A DNA stretch of 15,461 nucleotides from Verrucomicrobia bacterium UBA6354 (GTDB taxonomy: Bacteria; Verrucomicrobiota; Kiritimatiellia; RFP12; UBA1067), in the NCBI GenBank assembly GCA_002440145.1, contig DJRS01000154.1:1-15461 (forward strand), written 5' to 3'. The position numbers and the translations under genes were made by a program. The notes below the pieces were generated by a model. It was not told where the DNA came from. It ran no database searches and saw nothing but the letters and a program-made list of their open reading frames with translations. Of the stretch, positions 1 through 7,470 are shown one piece after another; position 1 is the first letter of the stretch; the number at the start of each line of letters is the position of its first letter.

Positions 1-77
1 CGGTCGCATTCAAATTCTTTCACGAGCACATCGTTGATCGCCGAGAGAATCTCTTCCCGCGTTTTCACATTTTCCAT
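1..77 (-). CDS. Acyl carrier protein, N-terminal fragment (ApeF-like)
   Basis: Only the first 25 residues are inside the window (begins MENVKTREEILSAINDVLV); the gene runs off the left edge. A strong ribosome binding site, GGAGGA (85-90 region), sits just upstream of the ATG at 77. The start lies four bases after the stop of the acyl carrier protein gene at 82-360, so the two are surely co-transcribed. The amphipathic first helix, with the pattern TREEI..AI.DVLV..FE, is that of an acyl carrier protein and resembles the second carrier (ApeF type) of aryl polyene clusters. The phosphopantetheine serine is not in the window, so the assignment depends on helix 1 and on context. Confidence 0.6.
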   Translation of the reverse strand, partial: MENVKTREEILSAINDVLVKEFECD

Positions 78-81
78 ACTT

Positions 82-360
82 TCAATCCTCCAGGGAAATT
101 CCCGCGTTCGCCGCAATAAAGTTCGCCAATGAAGCTATGCTGTAGAAGTGGGCACGGTTTTCTTCCGAGTTGGCTTTGAATTTCACCTGGAACTTCTTGC
201 GTAAAGCCGCGCCGATTTCAAGCGCATCGATGCTGTCGAGGCCTATACCTTCGCCGAAGAGCGGCTTGTCCGCAACCAAATCGTCCGCGGCAAGTCCGTC
301 CATTTCGACGGAAGCGAGAACGATGGCTCGGATTTCATCTTCCAATTCTTTTCTTTTCAT
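82..360 (-). CDS. Acyl carrier protein (ApeE-like)
   Basis: A 92-residue acyl carrier protein. It would hold growing acyl chains as thioesters on a 4'-phosphopantetheine arm in the cytoplasm. The attachment site is clear: Ser43 in GLDSIDALEI, which opens helix 2. The segment around residues 33-40 (PLFGEGIG) and the downstream pattern SEENRAHF.SIASLANFI (about 65-82) are, from my knowledge of the family, typical of the carrier proteins of aryl polyene, xanthomonadin and flexirubin-type clusters rather than of the housekeeping AcpP. It follows the 819-residue membrane protein gene by 47 bases and precedes a second carrier gene by four bases. No strong ribosome binding site is visible before the ATG at 360. 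The carrier assignment is firm; the pathway is inferred. Confidence 0.9.
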   Translation of the reverse strand: MKRKELEDEIRAIVLASVEMDGLAADDLVADKPLFGEGIGLDSIDALEIGAALRKKFQVKFKANSEENRAHFYSIASLANFIAANAGISLED

Positions 361-407
361 GAATCTTATCGCACGTTATGCTTCAAATCAATATCGCCAA
401 GCCGCCT

Positions 408-2867
408 TTACTTTGCGATGGTGGCATCGGAGGCTTTTTTCGCCTTCTCAGCACGCTGTTTAATCGCGTTGTCTATCTCGCGGATCGTATCTTTCACCTC
501 TATGGATTCGGGAATGAGCGAAAGAGCCTTTTCGGCGTCCTTGCGAGCCTCGTCCAAACGTCCCGCCTTCATCTTGACTACGGCGAGATTGTTCCAGACG
601 GCAGGTTCGTTCGGGTTGCGTTTCAAGCAACGCGCGAGATACTCCTCGGCGCGACTGTACTGCTCCTCCTCGAAATAGCTCATGCCCATGCCGAAATTGG
701 CGCTCGGATTGTCTGGATCGGCCTTCAAAATAGGCTCGGCATAGTGCCGCGCCAGACGGAAGTCCGCCCGCACCAGCGCAAACTGCAAACCTTCGCGCGG
801 CGTCATCTGCCGCATCATGAGACGATTGGCATTCGAGATGTTCTCGATCAAACGCTTCAGGGATTCGTTTTTGTCGTCCAATTTGTTCGCATAATCGTTC
901 TCCTCGAGTGCCACCGTTTTGTTTCCGGCATGGTCGGCGATTTCAGCGCGGATTCGCGCGAGTCGCGACAAACGCCATTGCATGAACAGGAACAGATCGT
1001 GCACATAACGCCCCGCATAAGCGCTCAACTCCCCGCCCCGGTAGAAAGCGATGATATTGTCCATCAGCCCGTGCGAAACCCTGATGCCCGAAGCTTGCAG
1101 TTTCGGATCCATGTTCGGACGCGCGAGCACGCCCGATGTCGCCGGGTAGGTGTCGCCGCTGCGACGCCACAGTTCGAAGCCGAGCTGCACGGCCGAGGCG
1201 GAAAGGCGAGCGGGCTTGTCGCGCTGCCAGGAACTCAGGATATTGGCGCCGCCGACTTGCGCCGAAAGTCGATCTTCGGCATCATCCAGACTCGATGCAA
1301 GCATGGAAGGACGACGCGCCGTAAGACCGTTGAAAACCGGCAGGCAGACGAGCGATTTTCCCCTTGCAGCGCTTTCCAGCTCTATTCCAGCGTCAAAAGA
1401 ACCATCCGTGAATAGCCATCGTGCATCACCCGCTTCACGCACATTTTCGAGCGTATAAACGCGCATCAGCGCGAGCATGCGGTTTGTCCGATGCTGAATA
1501 CGCCCGGGAAGCGCTCCAGCCGCAAATAAAATGCATACGGAAAGGAATACCGCCTTGCGCAGGTTCAAATTGCGATTCGCCGGATTCGCATCCGTTCCGT
1601 ACGCATCCTCGTCAATTTGCGCGGACATGCCCTTGGGGTCGCGGCAGAACAGATTGACCGACAAAACCGCCAGGGCGACAAGAAACGCCATCGCAAAGAA
1701 GAAGACAAAAAGTGCGAGCAACAACGGATTCCGCACCATCTCGGACGATTTGATCCATGTCCAGACCCATAGTGCGCGAATGGAGAAAAGTTGCATGTAC
1801 GCCAGACACCCTACCACAAAGAATGTCAAACCTTCCGTGTATCCGAGATAATGTTCCATGTCGGTCGTACGAACAACGGACATCAGAACAATAACCAGCA
1901 CCATGATGGAAAGTCCACCGCAAATAATCCACCCGCCCAAAGACGCCGATGAGGTCAACACGCCGAAATATTCCACGCCATAACGCAACGGCACATCGCC
2001 CGCGCCCAATGCGGCGGCATCAAGACCGCCCAGCAATGCAAAGCCCAGTACGTTCAACGCAATGCCGGCGACGAGTCCAAATGCCCAGAAGAATGTCAAA
2101 TACCACTTGGAAGACTGCAATTTATAATCATCCATCAGTTCGACGTGCGACAGGAAGTGCTTGGAGCGAAGAATTGCAAATCCAACCCAGCAGAGCATAG
2201 TGATAATCAGCCCAAACGGCGACTCCGCCGAAAGGAAACCAAAACAAACCATGGAGATGTAAGCCGGGCGCACACTGCCATTCGTCAAGAACTTAACCCA
2301 CTCGCAGGCCGCAAACATCATCAAGACAAGCAGAAACGTCTGGGGGGAAAACGAAAGACAAAGTTGCCAAACGGGATCAGAGGCCGCAAATAGAAATGCC
2401 GCGAGAGCACAGATCAACCTCGACACGTATTGCCGCCAGAAAGAAAATTCCGCAGTCTGCGAGCGAATGGAAAGGGACAAAACGCCGCGGCAGAACAAGT
2501 AGGACAACCCTATTATGACACCAAACGAAAATTTGCCCGAATAGGCGAGCAGCGCATTTCCCGCGCCCACCCCGGCTAGACTATAGAGACCATGTGCGAA
2601 AAGACGCCAAAGTCCGGGAATGATTGCTGTTGGTGCACGCAATCCGGAGGCTTCCGCACAAGATATCCAAGCGGTCGGATGCAACGCCGAAAATGTCAAC
2701 AGGCATATAAATACTATGCCGACAAGTCCAAGTACAAGCCCCGCCAGATAATCGTTGAGCGCAAAACGAGCGGGGGCCGGCAAAGTGAACCCACTGTCCG
2801 CGTCGTCTCGCTGTACCTCATCATAGTCGGCATCTCGCCAACCCTTATTCTTTGATCCGAACATCAT
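408..2867 (-). CDS. Polytopic membrane protein with C-terminal TPR repeats, 819 aa
   Basis: I do not recognise a named gene. A charged N-terminus of about 35 residues is followed by roughly eleven hydrophobic segments (around 39-61, 92-133, 150-190, 203-232, 256-282, 308-332, 345-362, 378-406 and 437-455). A soluble domain (about 460-680) and two or three tetratricopeptide repeats (about 695-790, with the pattern PDNPSANFGMGMSYFEEEQY followed by a second repeat) come next, and the protein ends in a lysine-rich tail. The layout recalls large membrane glycosyltransferases of the DUF2723 (GT117) kind, and the segment near 62-100 loosely matches their first loop, but the acidic residue expected there appears to be replaced (ISCAEAS). 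Start: ATG 2867 (or 2864) behind GAGGAT, with a good promoter upstream. It leads the operon containing the two acyl carriers, so a role in envelope or lipid assembly is plausible but unproven. Confidence 0.8.
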   Translation of the reverse strand: MMFGSKNKGWRDADYDEVQRDDADSGFTLPAPARFALNDYLAGLVLGLVGIVFICLLTFSALHPTAWISCAEASGLRAPTAIIPGLWRLFAHGLYSLAGVGAGNALLAYSGKFSFGVIIGLSYLFCRGVLSLSIRSQTAEFSFWRQYVSRLICALAAFLFAASDPVWQLCLSFSPQTFLLVLMMFAACEWVKFLTNGSVRPAYISMVCFGFLSAESPFGLIITMLCWVGFAILRSKHFLSHVELMDDYKLQSSKWYLTFFWAFGLVAGIALNVLGFALLGGLDAAALGAGDVPLRYGVEYFGVLTSSASLGGWIICGGLSIMVLVIVLMSVVRTTDMEHYLGYTEGLTFFVVGCLAYMQLFSIRALWVWTWIKSSEMVRNPLLLALFVFFFAMAFLVALAVLSVNLFCRDPKGMSAQIDEDAYGTDANPANRNLNLRKAVFLSVCILFAAGALPGRIQHRTNRMLALMRVYTLENVREAGDARWLFTDGSFDAGIELESAARGKSLVCLPVFNGLTARRPSMLASSLDDAEDRLSAQVGGANILSSWQRDKPARLSASAVQLGFELWRRSGDTYPATSGVLARPNMDPKLQASGIRVSHGLMDNIIAFYRGGELSAYAGRYVHDLFLFMQWRLSRLARIRAEIADHAGNKTVALEENDYANKLDDKNESLKRLIENISNANRLMMRQMTPREGLQFALVRADFRLARHYAEPILKADPDNPSANFGMGMSYFEEEQYSRAEEYLARCLKRNPNEPAVWNNLAVVKMKAGRLDEARKDAEKALSLIPESIEVKDTIREIDNAIKQRAEKAKKASDATIAK

Positions 2868-2897
2868 TAGATCCTCTCGTTTCGTTTGAAAGCTTAT

Positions 2898-2926
2898 ATT
2901 TTATCAAAATTTGTCGGCTACATCAA
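2898..2926 (-). promoter_or_regulatory. Sigma-70-type promoter for the membrane protein/ACP operon
   Basis: On the minus strand, TTGATG (2921-2926) is separated by 17 bases from TAAAAT (2898-2903), which is preceded by TG plus one base (2904-2906), an extended -10. The predicted transcript would begin near 2891, about 24 bases before the ATG at 2867 and just after the preceding gene ends at 2938. This marks the start of a separate transcription unit for the 819-residue membrane protein and the acyl carriers. Confidence 0.65.
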
Positions 2927-2937
2927 TCGTCGATGTT

Positions 2938-4041
2938 TCATTCTCTCCCCGGGAAGGCTAGGGTCTGTGCGCGTTCCAGGACTTTTTCCGCCAAAGGACG
3001 CTGTCCCAACGCAATAAGACATTCGGCATATGCCTTGAGAACAGGTATGTCAGTTGGACGTATTGCTATCATCGTTTCGTAGCATTTGGCCGCGCCTCGC
3101 AGATTCCCCACTTTCGTAAAGGCGCGCGCGTTGACAGCCAACCGATACAATCGCTCAAGAAGCATGGAATCGCCTGGATTACGCCTCCACGCCGCCGACC
3201 AGGCATCCAACGCACCGTCCTCATCGCCACGGCGTGCGGACATGCACCCTTTAAGCACAAGTCGCCGAACGACTTGCCGACTCCTCGCCTCGCGCCGGAA
3301 ATCTTCGAGAATGTCAGGCTCGATCCCATCATCGGACAACCATGGAATGGCAGGGATATCGCGCGTCACAAAGTTCTCAGGCAAAACAGTTCCTGTACTT
3401 TCGACCGCGAATGCATCCTTTAACTCTTCCCATGTGCCGGCATAGCTCGCAAAAAGGTCTGCAGGGTCGGATAAGCCGGCCGCCGCCAAAGATTCAAACA
3501 ACCGATCATCGGCAAAGAGATCGAAAAGCGCCTCTAATTTCAATTTGCAAGGCCTTTCCCTTCCTATCAGGAGCCAATCATACTCGCCCGGCATCCACAA
3601 GTGAAAGGAACGGAACGGAAAATCGGAAAGAATATTCCTGAAAGCATCTCTTTTAAGGTTTTGGGCATCGATAACACGCACGAGGATGCCGGAGTCGGCA
3701 ACCCGTGACGTCAGACGCGACCATTCTCGGGGCGTATTCGAGAAAACGACAACGGAACAGTGCCCTTCGTATGTGGCATTGGTCAATGTAAGTCCTGTCG
3801 GCGCAAAAGCATCGCGAAGGGATTCCGCACCTTCATCTGCAAAACAGACCGATACCGCATCCGGCTTCTCTGCCAATATCAGGGCGACCGAAAGCGTCCG
3901 CAAAGACTTGTAGTGATGCAGGTCGGGGACCGTCTTCGGCGGTTTTGCGCGGAAGAAAAAGAAAAGCCCCAGGACAAGAACAGCCGCACTGGCAACGCCA
4001 GGCACGACACGCCAAAAGATAAAGTGCGTCTTTTTCATCAT
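2938..4041 (-). CDS. Membrane-anchored TPR protein with a spermidine synthase-like region
   Basis: A 367-residue protein that I cannot name with certainty. It has one N-terminal membrane segment (about 10-31) and a middle domain (about 45-235). A C-terminal helical region (about 255-360) contains two TPR-like repeats, for example around GNLRGAAKCYETMIAIRPTD (312-331). Parts of the middle domain (ILVRVIDAQNL, DFPFRSFHLWMPGEYDWLLIG, GLSDPADLFASYAG) match the pattern I know from the C-terminal half of membrane-fused spermidine synthase-like proteins. The glycine-rich nucleotide-binding loop and catalytic aspartates of real aminopropyltransferases are not visible, so it is probably not an enzyme. 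The start at 4041 is chosen because it overlaps the stop of the Kdo transferase gene (ATGA, 4038-4041) and begins the membrane anchor; an open frame continues upstream only as a shadow of that gene. Confidence 0.75.
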   Translation of the reverse strand: MMKKTHFIFWRVVPGVASAAVLVLGLFFFFRAKPPKTVPDLHHYKSLRTLSVALILAEKPDAVSVCFADEGAESLRDAFAPTGLTLTNATYEGHCSVVVFSNTPREWSRLTSRVADSGILVRVIDAQNLKRDAFRNILSDFPFRSFHLWMPGEYDWLLIGRERPCKLKLEALFDLFADDRLFESLAAAGLSDPADLFASYAGTWEELKDAFAVESTGTVLPENFVTRDIPAIPWLSDDGIEPDILEDFRREARSRQVVRRLVLKGCMSARRGDEDGALDAWSAAWRRNPGDSMLLERLYRLAVNARAFTKVGNLRGAAKCYETMIAIRPTDIPVLKAYAECLIALGQRPLAEKVLERAQTLAFPGRE

Positions 4042-5303
4042 CCTAATTGCCCCCGGATTGCGCGCACACATCGCGGCACGACCCCCCGGCGATGTTCCAC
4101 ACAGGCCCGTGCGCGTGCGCCAAGCCCCCTGTCTCCGTGAGCGAAAATATCCGCTATGCGCGCTCCAAGCGCTTCCGGTGAACCAACGACTTCTATTGCC
4201 CCCTTCTCCATCAAGTCGCTCATGACGGGGCGGAAATTTTCCGTATGGGGTCCAACTAGAACGGGTTTCCCGCACAGACAAGGCTCTATCATGTTTTGCC
4301 CACCCCGCGCACACAGGGTTTTCCCGACAAAAACAACATCCGAAATCCCGTAAAGTCCCATAAGTTCACCCGTTGTATCGGCCAGAAAGACTTCGCCTTT
4401 CCCTCCCGACCTCCTGTCGCCTCGGCTGCGGCGCACACATGCAAACCCCGCCTTCCGGATGTTTTCCTCAACCGCATCCGCCTTCTCAAAGTGACGCGGC
4501 GCTATTGCAAGTCTGACATCGTCGGGAAGCGTCTTGCGTATCGATATGAGGGCCTGATCTTCACCTGGCCATGTCGACCCCCCGAGCAGAATGCGCCCCG
4601 GTCCTATCCATTCGCGCATTTCGGCTTCTTTGGCCGGGTTGCGCCGGGCCACATCAAATTTGAAGCTCCCGGACACCTCAAGCAGATTCTTGGGCGCACC
4701 TGCCGCAACAAGACGGTCGCGATCGAGCGAACTTTGCGCAAATATCTTCGCAAACGCCGCAAAGACATCCTTGAACAAGAAACGAAAACGCGCATAGCGT
4801 GGCGCACTGCGATCGCTTACGCGCGCGTTGACGAGGAAAAGCGGGATCCCCAGTCTGGCCGCTCGCCGGATAAACACCGGCCAAATCTCGCTTTCCGTCA
4901 GAATCACGGCGCGCGGTTTCACGACAGAAAGTGCGCTTCTGACAAAATTGGGAAAATCCAGCGGATTATATATAAGGACGTCCCTGTCCGTCACCTCGCG
5001 ACGAGCCATCTGCCAACCCGTCGAGCTGGTTGTGGAGAAGCAAAACCGGACCGAAGGCTCTTGCGCACGCCATTCGCGCATGAGTTGCCCGGCCACCTGC
5101 ACCTCGCCCACCGAGACGGCATGCACCCAGACAAAACATCCCTTCCCCTTTTCAAACGACGAAACGATTTCGGGCGGATACAGCGCAAAACGATCGCCCA
5201 AACGCGCACGATAGCCACCGCGCCTGATCATGCGCATGAGAAATCCCGGCAGCAGAAAAGGGAATCCTAGCGCAAAAACGAGCTCGTAGACAAGCCATTT
5301 CAC
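4038..5303 (-). CDS. waaA: 3-deoxy-D-manno-octulosonic acid (Kdo) transferase
   Basis: A 421-residue GT30 glycosyltransferase that transfers Kdo from CMP-Kdo to lipid A precursor at the inner membrane, an essential step in LPS inner-core assembly. A hydrophobic N-terminus (about 3-26) anchors it. The two conserved glutamate motifs are present: WVHAVSVGE (59-67, catalytic Glu67) and TESEIWP (136-142). The C-terminal domain carries the CMP-Kdo-binding signature ARGGQNMIEP (332-341), with Gln where many homologues have His. Length is normal for the family. The start is a GTG at 5303, overlapping the stop of the preceding acyltransferase gene by four bases (GTGA); the nearby ATG at 5298 is out of frame. 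How many Kdo residues it adds cannot be read from the sequence. It shows that the host makes LPS. Confidence 0.95.
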   Translation of the reverse strand: MKWLVYELVFALGFPFLLPGFLMRMIRRGGYRARLGDRFALYPPEIVSSFEKGKGCFVWVHAVSVGEVQVAGQLMREWRAQEPSVRFCFSTTSSTGWQMARREVTDRDVLIYNPLDFPNFVRSALSVVKPRAVILTESEIWPVFIRRAARLGIPLFLVNARVSDRSAPRYARFRFLFKDVFAAFAKIFAQSSLDRDRLVAAGAPKNLLEVSGSFKFDVARRNPAKEAEMREWIGPGRILLGGSTWPGEDQALISIRKTLPDDVRLAIAPRHFEKADAVEENIRKAGFACVRRSRGDRRSGGKGEVFLADTTGELMGLYGISDVVFVGKTLCARGGQNMIEPCLCGKPVLVGPHTENFRPVMSDLMEKGAIEVVGSPEALGARIADIFAHGDRGLGARARACVEHRRGVVPRCVRAIRGQLG

Positions 5304-5917
5304 GCTTCGACCTTCGTCCCTGCCGGCAAATCCGCACGCACGCCAACGCCACAGGCGATCCAGCTGTCGGAACCGATGGAAATGCCCGGCATGGTCGAGC
5401 TGTTCGCGAAAAACGATACCCGGTCGCCCACCGATACGCCCGAGGCAATCGCCGCGCCCGGCCCCACATTGACGAAATCGCCCAATGTCGCATCGTGTCC
5501 GATAATCGTGCGCGCGCCGACAAGGCAGAATTGGCCCAGCACCGAGCCAACCTGGACGACCGCCTCGGATGCGACATATGTTCCGCAGCTGAAGTCCGTC
5601 GTCGGCGAAATCTGGGCCGTCGGGTCGATGATCGCCGGAAAATCAAATCCTCGCAAGCGCTTCACCATATCCAGGCGTTTTTGGTTGTTCCCGATTGCCG
5701 CGAACACAGAAGCCGCCGGATGCTCGCGCGCCGCTTCCTCAACCGTTCCCAATATGGGATAACCTTCGAAGTTGTCGCCCTTCTTCCATCTGGGATTGTC
5801 GTCCGCATACCCCAAGATGCGCCAGAGGGGATGTCCCGCAGCGGCGTTGATACGCTCGATGGTCCAGATCGCCTCGCGTCCAAACCCGCCTGCGCCAACT
5901 ATGAATATCTCTCTCAT
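5300..5917 (-). CDS. NeuD/PglD-like hexapeptide-repeat acyltransferase
   Basis: A 205-residue protein. The N-terminal Rossmann-like part (1-about 95) opens with REIFIVGAGGFGRE, typical of the NeuD/PglD sugar O- or N-acetyltransferase family. The C-terminal part (about 98-200) is a left-handed beta helix of hexapeptide repeats (for example GARTIIGHDATLGDFVNVGPGA). His141 in GHD corresponds to the catalytic base of that family. The last coils (FFANSSTMPGISIG) deviate from the usual pattern, so the exact substrate is open. The start at 5917 is preferred because a strong AGGAGAAG ribosome binding site lies just upstream (about 5922-5930); an in-frame ATG at 5956 would overlap the lipoprotein gene. 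It is translationally coupled to waaA by a GTGA overlap, which suggests a role in acylating an LPS or other envelope sugar. This last point is inference. Confidence 0.85.
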   Translation of the reverse strand: MREIFIVGAGGFGREAIWTIERINAAAGHPLWRILGYADDNPRWKKGDNFEGYPILGTVEEAAREHPAASVFAAIGNNQKRLDMVKRLRGFDFPAIIDPTAQISPTTDFSCGTYVASEAVVQVGSVLGQFCLVGARTIIGHDATLGDFVNVGPGAAIASGVSVGDRVSFFANSSTMPGISIGSDSWIACGVGVRADLPAGTKVEA

Positions 5918-5942
5918 CGTACTTCTCCTCTGTGTGTATCGC

Positions 5943-6248
5943 TCAATGGCCTGCACGCCCCGTAGTGTTCATGGGCCAGTCGACTTTTATGCCCGCACCC
6001 TCGATCGCCATGCGAATGTTCGCTCCGGCGATTTGCATGGAATCATACGCCAGGGTAAGGCTGTTGCGCGCGAAATCCCACCGGAAGGAATCTTTCTTTA
6101 TGCCTGCGTAAGGCGAAAGCGCCGCGGCGATTTTGTTTGTCTGCGCGACCTGAAGCCCCGGCATCGTTACCGTAAGCGTCCGGACATCTTCCCGGCGGCA
6201 GCCCAGAAGCGAAAGCGAAAGAACGAAAATCGAAAGCGGTCTTTTCAT
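5943..6248 (-). CDS. Small putative lipoprotein with HMA-like fold lacking CxxC
   Basis: A 101-residue protein with a short basic N-terminus, a hydrophobic stretch (4-16) and a lipobox-like LLGC ending at Cys17, so it is probably a lipid-anchored exported protein. Residues about 24-91 read like the beta-alpha-beta-beta-alpha-beta plan of heavy-metal-associated domains: LTVTMPG, the helix TNKIAAALSPYAGI, strand SLTLAYDS, helix GANIRMAIEGAGIKVDW. The metal-binding MxCxxC would fall at Met29-Gly31-Val34, so both cysteines are absent and classical copper or zinc binding is unlikely. The gene starts directly after the stop of the cysteine desulfurase gene (TAGATG), with no ribosome binding site of its own, implying coupled translation. 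No function is proposed. Confidence 0.7.
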   Translation of the reverse strand: MKRPLSIFVLSLSLLGCRREDVRTLTVTMPGLQVAQTNKIAAALSPYAGIKKDSFRWDFARNSLTLAYDSMQIAGANIRMAIEGAGIKVDWPMNTTGRAGH

Positions 6249-7433
6249 CTATTTGTAGGTTGTGGGGTCCGAATCGGGGCCAAAAGGCGAGAGTTCGCGC
6301 AAGCCCTTGATGACAGGCGGCAGCTTCTCGAGCACGTAGTCGACGTCCGCCATCGTGTTGTAGCGCGAGAGCGAGAACCGCACCGAACCGTGCACCGCTA
6401 TGAACGGCACGCCCATGGCCCGGATGACATGGCTCGGATCGAGCGAACCCGAGGCGCACGCGCTGCCGGTTGAAACGCATATGCCCAAGTCGCTCAGACG
6501 ATAGGCGATCGCCTCGCCCTCGACATATTCAAAGCTCACATTCAGCGTGTTCGGCAACCGGTGGGCCCGATCCCCGTTGATGCGCACATTGGGGCACGAC
6601 GCCAAAATGCCCGCTTCGAGCTTGTCGCGCAAAACCGTCAACTTCGCGGCCTCTTCAGCCATCCCAAGCCGTGCAAGTTCGCACGCCTTCGCGAGCCCGA
6701 TAATGTAAGGCACGTTCTCCGTCCCCGCACGCCGGCCGTTTTCCTGGTGCCCGCCCAGCATAAACGGCTTGAAGTGCACGCCTTTGCGCACGTACAGAAG
6801 GCCTATCCCCTTCGGGGCGTGGAACTTGTGCCCGCTCATGGAAAGCATGTCGACCGGAACCTTCTGCACGTCCACGGGGATCTTCCCCGCGACCTGGACG
6901 GCGTCCGTATGCAAGATCGCACCGTGCTCGCGGCAGATAGCCGCTATTTCCTCTATGGGGAAGACCGTCCCCGTCTCGTTGTTGGCCCACATGATGGAAA
7001 CGAGCGCCTTGGACGTGCCCTTGAGTTCCGCGCGCAGACGCTCGGGATCTATCTGCCCGACGCCATCGACGGGAAGTTCGACTTCGCGCCACCCGTTCGC
7101 CTTCAAACGGCGCGCAGGCTGCAAAACGGCCGGATGTTCCACCGCCGTCGTGACGATTTTCATGTCCTTCCCGTAGAATTCGGCCGTTCCGCGCAGCGCC
7201 GTGTTGTCGGATTCCGTTGCGCAGGAAGTGAAGATTATCTCCTCGGGCGAGCAATTGATGAAACGCGCCGCTTCTTCCCGCGCGCGTGCGACATAACGGG
7301 CGATTTCTCCGCCAAAAGCGTGCATGGAGCTTGGGTTGCCGTACAAATCGCCAAGAAACGGCAACATGACGTCCCGCACCTCGGGTGCCGTTCGCGTTGT
7401 CGCATTGTTGTCAAAATAGACTGTTCTATCCAT
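6249..7433 (-). CDS. iscS: Cysteine desulfurase, IscS/NifS type
   Basis: A 394-residue PLP-dependent enzyme that removes sulfur from L-cysteine to give alanine and an enzyme persulfide, feeding iron-sulfur cluster assembly and tRNA thiolation. Seen directly: the N-terminal VYFDNNATT (5-13), His100 in VEHPA, ANNETG (150-155), the cofactor-contacting Asp177 in HTDAVQ, the PLP lysine Lys203 in SGHKFHAPKG, and the mobile catalytic loop STGSAC with Cys326. The length and loop fit group I enzymes (IscS/NifS); which of the two cannot be decided because no iscU or nifU scaffold is in the window. The start at 7433 puts the conserved motif at the usual distance; an ATG at 7466 would add eleven unconserved residues and would include the promoter. 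It heads an operon with the lipoprotein, acyltransferase, waaA and TPR genes. Confidence 0.95.
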   Translation of the reverse strand: MDRTVYFDNNATTRTAPEVRDVMLPFLGDLYGNPSSMHAFGGEIARYVARAREEAARFINCSPEEIIFTSCATESDNTALRGTAEFYGKDMKIVTTAVEHPAVLQPARRLKANGWREVELPVDGVGQIDPERLRAELKGTSKALVSIMWANNETGTVFPIEEIAAICREHGAILHTDAVQVAGKIPVDVQKVPVDMLSMSGHKFHAPKGIGLLYVRKGVHFKPFMLGGHQENGRRAGTENVPYIIGLAKACELARLGMAEEAAKLTVLRDKLEAGILASCPNVRINGDRAHRLPNTLNVSFEYVEGEAIAYRLSDLGICVSTGSACASGSLDPSHVIRAMGVPFIAVHGSVRFSLSRYNTMADVDYVLEKLPPVIKGLRELSPFGPDSDPTTYK

Positions 7434-7442
7434 CGTCTTGAT

Positions 7443-7451
7443 ATTATACCA
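7443..7451 (-). promoter_or_regulatory. Extended -10 promoter element upstream of the cysteine desulfurase gene
   Basis: The minus strand reads TGGTATAAT here: a perfect TATAAT hexamer (7443-7448) with the TGn extension (7449-7451). No convincing -35 hexamer lies 16-18 bases upstream, which is tolerated for extended -10 promoters. It falls in the 37-base gap between the xer stop (7471) and the ATG at 7433. Transcription would begin near 7436, leaving almost no 5' leader. Confidence 0.5.
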
Positions 7452-7470
7452 TATTTCGCTCTTCAATGCC

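Noticed and set aside
361..400. A promoter-like pair upstream of the ACP gene on the minus strand (TTGATT, 17 bases, TAAGAT).
   Set aside because: The -10 match is only four of six and transcription would begin inside the first codons of the ACP gene, so chance resemblance is more likely.
378..1415. A 345-codon open frame on the plus strand.
   Set aside because: It is antisense to the 819-residue membrane protein gene, has no recognisable motif, and its start lies within unrelated intergenic sequence without a ribosome binding site.
4042..4314. Upstream extension of the TPR protein frame.
   Set aside because: It lies within the conserved C-terminal domain of waaA; the ATGA overlap and the membrane anchor point to the start at 4041.
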